Assembly (NCBI RefSeq): GCF_905475395.1
Contig: NC_058339.1
Location: 14,516,001-14,580,000 of the forward strand
DNA length: 64,000 nt
Origin: Chrysoperla carnea
Lineage: Eukaryota; Arthropoda; Insecta; Neuroptera; Chrysopidae
Reading direction: 5' to 3'
Part shown: one piece after another, positions 60,776 through 64,000 of the stretch
Position numbering within the stretch: the first letter of the stretch is position 1
Layout of the letters: each line of letters starts with the position of its first letter
Notes under the pieces: model-generated
What the model was told of the DNA's origin: nothing
The model's database searches: none
Seen by the model: the letters and a program-made list of their open reading frames with translations, nothing else
Position numbers and translations under genes: made by a program

Positions 60776-61664
60776 GTAACAAATTAAATAAAACTTGGTA
60801 ATAAATTCCACCCAAATTTATTAGTAAACTCTACCAATGTTTATGGAAAAAACAAATATTATATAAGAGATAGTTTTATGAATATATAAAATAATTTGTA
60901 TATATTTATTGCTTTAATCCAATTTCAATGGATTGCCTTGTGCAATCGTCTCATATTTTAGCATCATCAATGTTGTAAATAAACACTTTACCCACACGCC
61001 ATTACGTATACTTATTATAACTTTATAAGTGAATAATAATATTACAAAATATTAAATTAATTTATGTTGAAAACGTTTAATTAGTAATATTTATGATTAC
61101 ATGATATTATATGTCTATGGATGGGATATTATTATTTCTATAATAATTATTGTATTTCACACATAAAATTATGTTTTTATATTTCAATTTATCTAATTAT
61201 TTATATTGCAAAATGCCTTGAACAAATTGAACTATTGCTTATATTAATTAATTGTATTTAAGTTTCCTTGCAAGAAACTTTTAATTAAATTGTTTAAATA
61301 ACTGTTAATCAAATTCTTTCTAATCGTTCTAGAAATGTAATCAAGTTAAATTCAAATGTTTTGGGTATCTTAATAAAATATTTTAGACGAAAAAATGAGC
61401 GAAAAGAGAATTAGTTTTAAATTTAGTGGAATTTTATTGGAAAAAGAATTTCAATTTAAATATTATTACCGAATCAAAATAAATGGAGCCTACGATAAAA
61501 AATATTGAGTGGACCCTTATAGTCCATAAATTAATTAAATATTAATCATCGCAGTTTATAATCGATGTTGGAGCTCAATTACACAGTTAATTATTTAAAA
61601 ATACCCTGCTTGTATTTGCGCTTAAAGATGTATTAGCTGATCAAGTAATTGCAGGTAAGCAAAT
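60776..61664. other. Intergenic DNA, nothing recognised
   Basis: Extremely AT-rich without recognisable features. Confidence 0.4.
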
Positions 61665-62110
61665 TAAAAAAATATATATATTTCCAATTTTGAAAGTGAA
61701 TTATTTTATAACTTGACGATATAAGACGAAAAGTAAGAATACAATTTTCGATATCTGTCGTAATTTTCAAAATATTGAAAATGTAAAATATTCTTTAACT
61801 ATTCAGCTTTCAATAATTCGAAAGTCAAGGCAGAATCGAAAAGTTTTATTCTTATTTTACAGTCTACATTCAAGAAGTTGTAATAAAATTCGTCATCGAA
61901 GTTGAAAATAAAATAAAAATAATTTTAACCCTAAATTAGCCCTGCTCGTGCATGCGTTATATGAATGGAGACATTTGGTTTTGCTAATATGTTTACTTTC
62001 TATGTTTAATTTTTTTTCATTCGTTCCAGGTGAAAATTATCAAAAACTTTCAAAATAAGACGTTTTTAGAGATTTCCCTAAATGAGCAATGTATTTTGAG
62101 TGTTTAAACG
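61665..62110 (-). repeat. Inverted-repeat element, family D, copy 2
   Basis: In reverse orientation relative to 55285-56110. Shared blocks are ACGATATAAGACGAAAAGTAAGAAT, TTTTATTCTTATTTT, CATCGAAGTTGAAAATAA, TTTTAACCCTAA, CTAATATGTTTACTTTCTA and GTGAAAATTATCAAAAACTTTC. It retains the interior lost from view in simple MITEs. Confidence 0.72.
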
Positions 62111-63189
62111 AGACGAGCCCTATAAAACCTTTTTAAGTCGATATAATATAAGAGAGATGCCATTATTGTTGCTATACTAGACAAAAAAGTCAGAGCAATT
62201 TCTGTCTGGCTACAAGCAGAGGCGGGGTTACAGTTTTCCAGCCTCTGTACAAAGGTTTAATATCTATTTTTTCCATCCATTAAGATTACCTGTTATTTAA
62301 TAAAGAATTCAAATAAATCAGTTTTAAGAAAATTTCATATCATGTTTGCCGAATCCTTTGTTACACTGTCACCCGTGCATCATGGCGTTGTTGATGTAGA
62401 CCATAGTCCATTTCTGGTTACTGGGCTATCGATGGTATTAGACTATCATATATTCATTTTAATACGAAAACTATTTTGAAATGGGTTATATAATAGATAT
62501 AACTATTTTTAGATTTATATAGATACAACTTTTAGAATGTATGATGTAAGTACAGTTATGGCTCATGCTTTAGAATGGGGAGATTATAATTTAAAGTGAT
62601 TTATTTTCTGTTTTGGTATCAAAAAGATCGGAAAACTGTCATACACATATTTGAAGGATTTAACTAATAAGACCGACATGAAATTATTAAAACATGTTCA
62701 CAAAATTATTTTTAAAAATAACTTTCATAAATTTCTACTTTTATATTATATTTGAAAATTTGAGTAAACAAACACTACTTTATGTCTTCATATTTTTCAT
62801 AAAAAAATTTTAAAAGCAAAGTTTTTCTTAGAAACACCAAAAGAATATAATCAAAAAGAAAATTTTCAATTTCCTTTTCCTATTTTGTTAATATGTTATC
62901 TAAATTTACATAAATTTTCTTTGTGATAAAGAAAAATGAAAAATTCATATATGAGTTTGTTAAGAATGGTATAGAAAACACATCTGTTTATAAAAACAAA
63001 GAAAGCTCATCGTATTACGCAAAGTGTGTAATAGGTAACAAAAAATTTTAAGTTTATATTTTCATACTATGAAAATTTTAATTTAAAAAATGAGTTTTCA
63101 TATAACTAACAACATCTTACTACCATTTCGGTTCAACGTTACTTTTCATTAAAAAAAATTTTTTTTTTAAATCCTGTCTGATTTTTTAT
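62111..63189. other. Intergenic DNA, nothing recognised
   Basis: No gene, splice-supported exon or transposon end was identified. Confidence 0.4.
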
Positions 63190-63440
63190 ATCAATTTCAT
63201 TCAAGGACCTATTTTTAACCCCCTAACTAAAAACGGGGATGTTATAAGTTTGACCGCTATTTATGTGTGTCTGTGATATCGTAGCTTCTATGCTGATGAA
63301 CTGATTTTAATTTTTGTTTGTAAGGTAATTTAATGGACAGTGTTCTTAGCTATGTTTCAAGTGCGAAATAAGGTTATAAGGCAAAATATAATTTAGTGGA
63401 GAGTGCTCTTAGTTGTGTTTCAAGTGCAAAATTAGGGCTC
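63190..63440 (-). repeat. LINE-like 3' end (reverse orientation), with local duplication
   Basis: TTTTTAACCCCCTAACTAAAAACGGGGATGTTATAAGTTTGACCGCTATTTATGTGTGTCTGTG is the complement of the tail at 53140-53215. A block TTTAATGGACAGTGTTCTTAGCTATGTTTCAAGTGC is then repeated with changes (63331 and 63392), a small tandem duplication. Confidence 0.7.
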
Positions 63441-63544
63441 CATACCCAAAATGTTTGTCAAAGGCTTTTTAAATTTTGTAAAGTTCACTTTATTGGTTTC
63501 ACTTGGTATTCATAAGACATAAATTCGATTGTAAATACAAACCC

Positions 63545-63625
63545 AAGAAGGTGGCCGAGTAGCAGATTGATACAGATGGCGATAAACTTCCCAATCTTAA
63601 ATGTAACTAGTTGTGAAGATCGTAC
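63545..63625 (+). repeat. Possible tRNA-derived head (A box)
   Basis: AAGGTGGCCGAGTAGC at about 63549-63564 matches the A-box region of class II tRNAs such as Ser or Leu. A weak B-box-like GATCGTACC follows about 60 bp later. No cloverleaf could be closed, so this is a tentative SINE call. Confidence 0.25.
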
Positions 63626-64000
63626 CATAGGAAAATAGCTAGGAATTTTAATCCCGATTAGTTCACCAAAAGTGATATAAAGCTGTCGGACACAACCTAA
63701 TCCTGAATGAGACCACCTTGAAAAACTACTTTAAATAAAATTTAGGGCGTAATTCTAGTACAGAAAGAGAACCATATTCAAGGTACAATCGGCCTATTGC
63801 TGGTTCTAAATAGTTCTAGGGGTTATTTGAAAGTGACTGGGGATGAAACAGCTCCTTTTTAGCTATCATAAAAAACGCCTAAATGTGTGGACAGCCACTA
63901 TAATTTAATATTATATAAACATAATTAACTCAGCTTGCGATTGCTAAACTCCAAAAATTTTATTACTAGTTTAAAAAGCAATATTATTCTATTCTCCATT

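Overview
The window is AT-rich, intron-bearing animal DNA, most likely from an insect. The evidence is GT-AG introns, a cytohesin (steppke-type) gene, an astacin protease, a run-on C2H2 zinc-finger gene, and insect-type transposons (a DD41D Tc1/mariner element, a Jockey-like LINE, hAT and foldback MITEs). Short TACCTA-rich stretches hint at Hemiptera, but the species cannot be fixed from sequence alone.

Layout. A last exon with half of a von Willebrand factor C domain lies at 2847-3043 (+). About 14 kb of gene-poor DNA follows, with several long inverted repeats (3.3-4.0, 7.6-9.2, 10.6-10.9 kb), a hAT remnant (12.0 kb) and a decayed Jockey-like LINE tail (15.7-16.5 kb). The last five exons of a helical-repeat secreted or surface-type protein are at 17103-18666 (+). 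A complete four-exon astacin metalloprotease with signal peptide is at 19373-20643 (-). From 21.3 to 23.4 kb there is an unusual compound structure: roughly 450-bp inverted arms, each with a tRNA-like segment and its own hairpin, enclosing about ten 106-bp tandem units that form a 424-bp higher-order repeat. An intronless 8-finger C2H2 protein is at 24148-24981 (+), followed by a foldback repeat and a 602-bp hAT MITE with a perfect 8-bp target duplication.

The region 26.4-41.8 kb (-) is one gene, a cytohesin (Sec7-PH Arf exchange factor). Four core coding exons are at 28258-33278, a probable spliced 3' UTR lies downstream, and at least two candidate alternative first exons (36012-36068 and 41386-41790) splice in the same phase. 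Its introns contain SINE and MITE copies.

From 42 to 64 kb I found no host gene. The sequence is a mosaic of repeat copies: a three-copy family with an AAAC-repeat tail, a full-length but broken DD41D mariner (50664-51971), TA- and TTAA-flanked MITEs, LINE 3' ends, a tandem 150-bp duplication, and two dispersed families seen twice in the window.

The recognised genes are functionally unrelated neighbours and show no operon-like logic. Exon boundaries were derived by hand from splice consensus, reading phase and family conservation.
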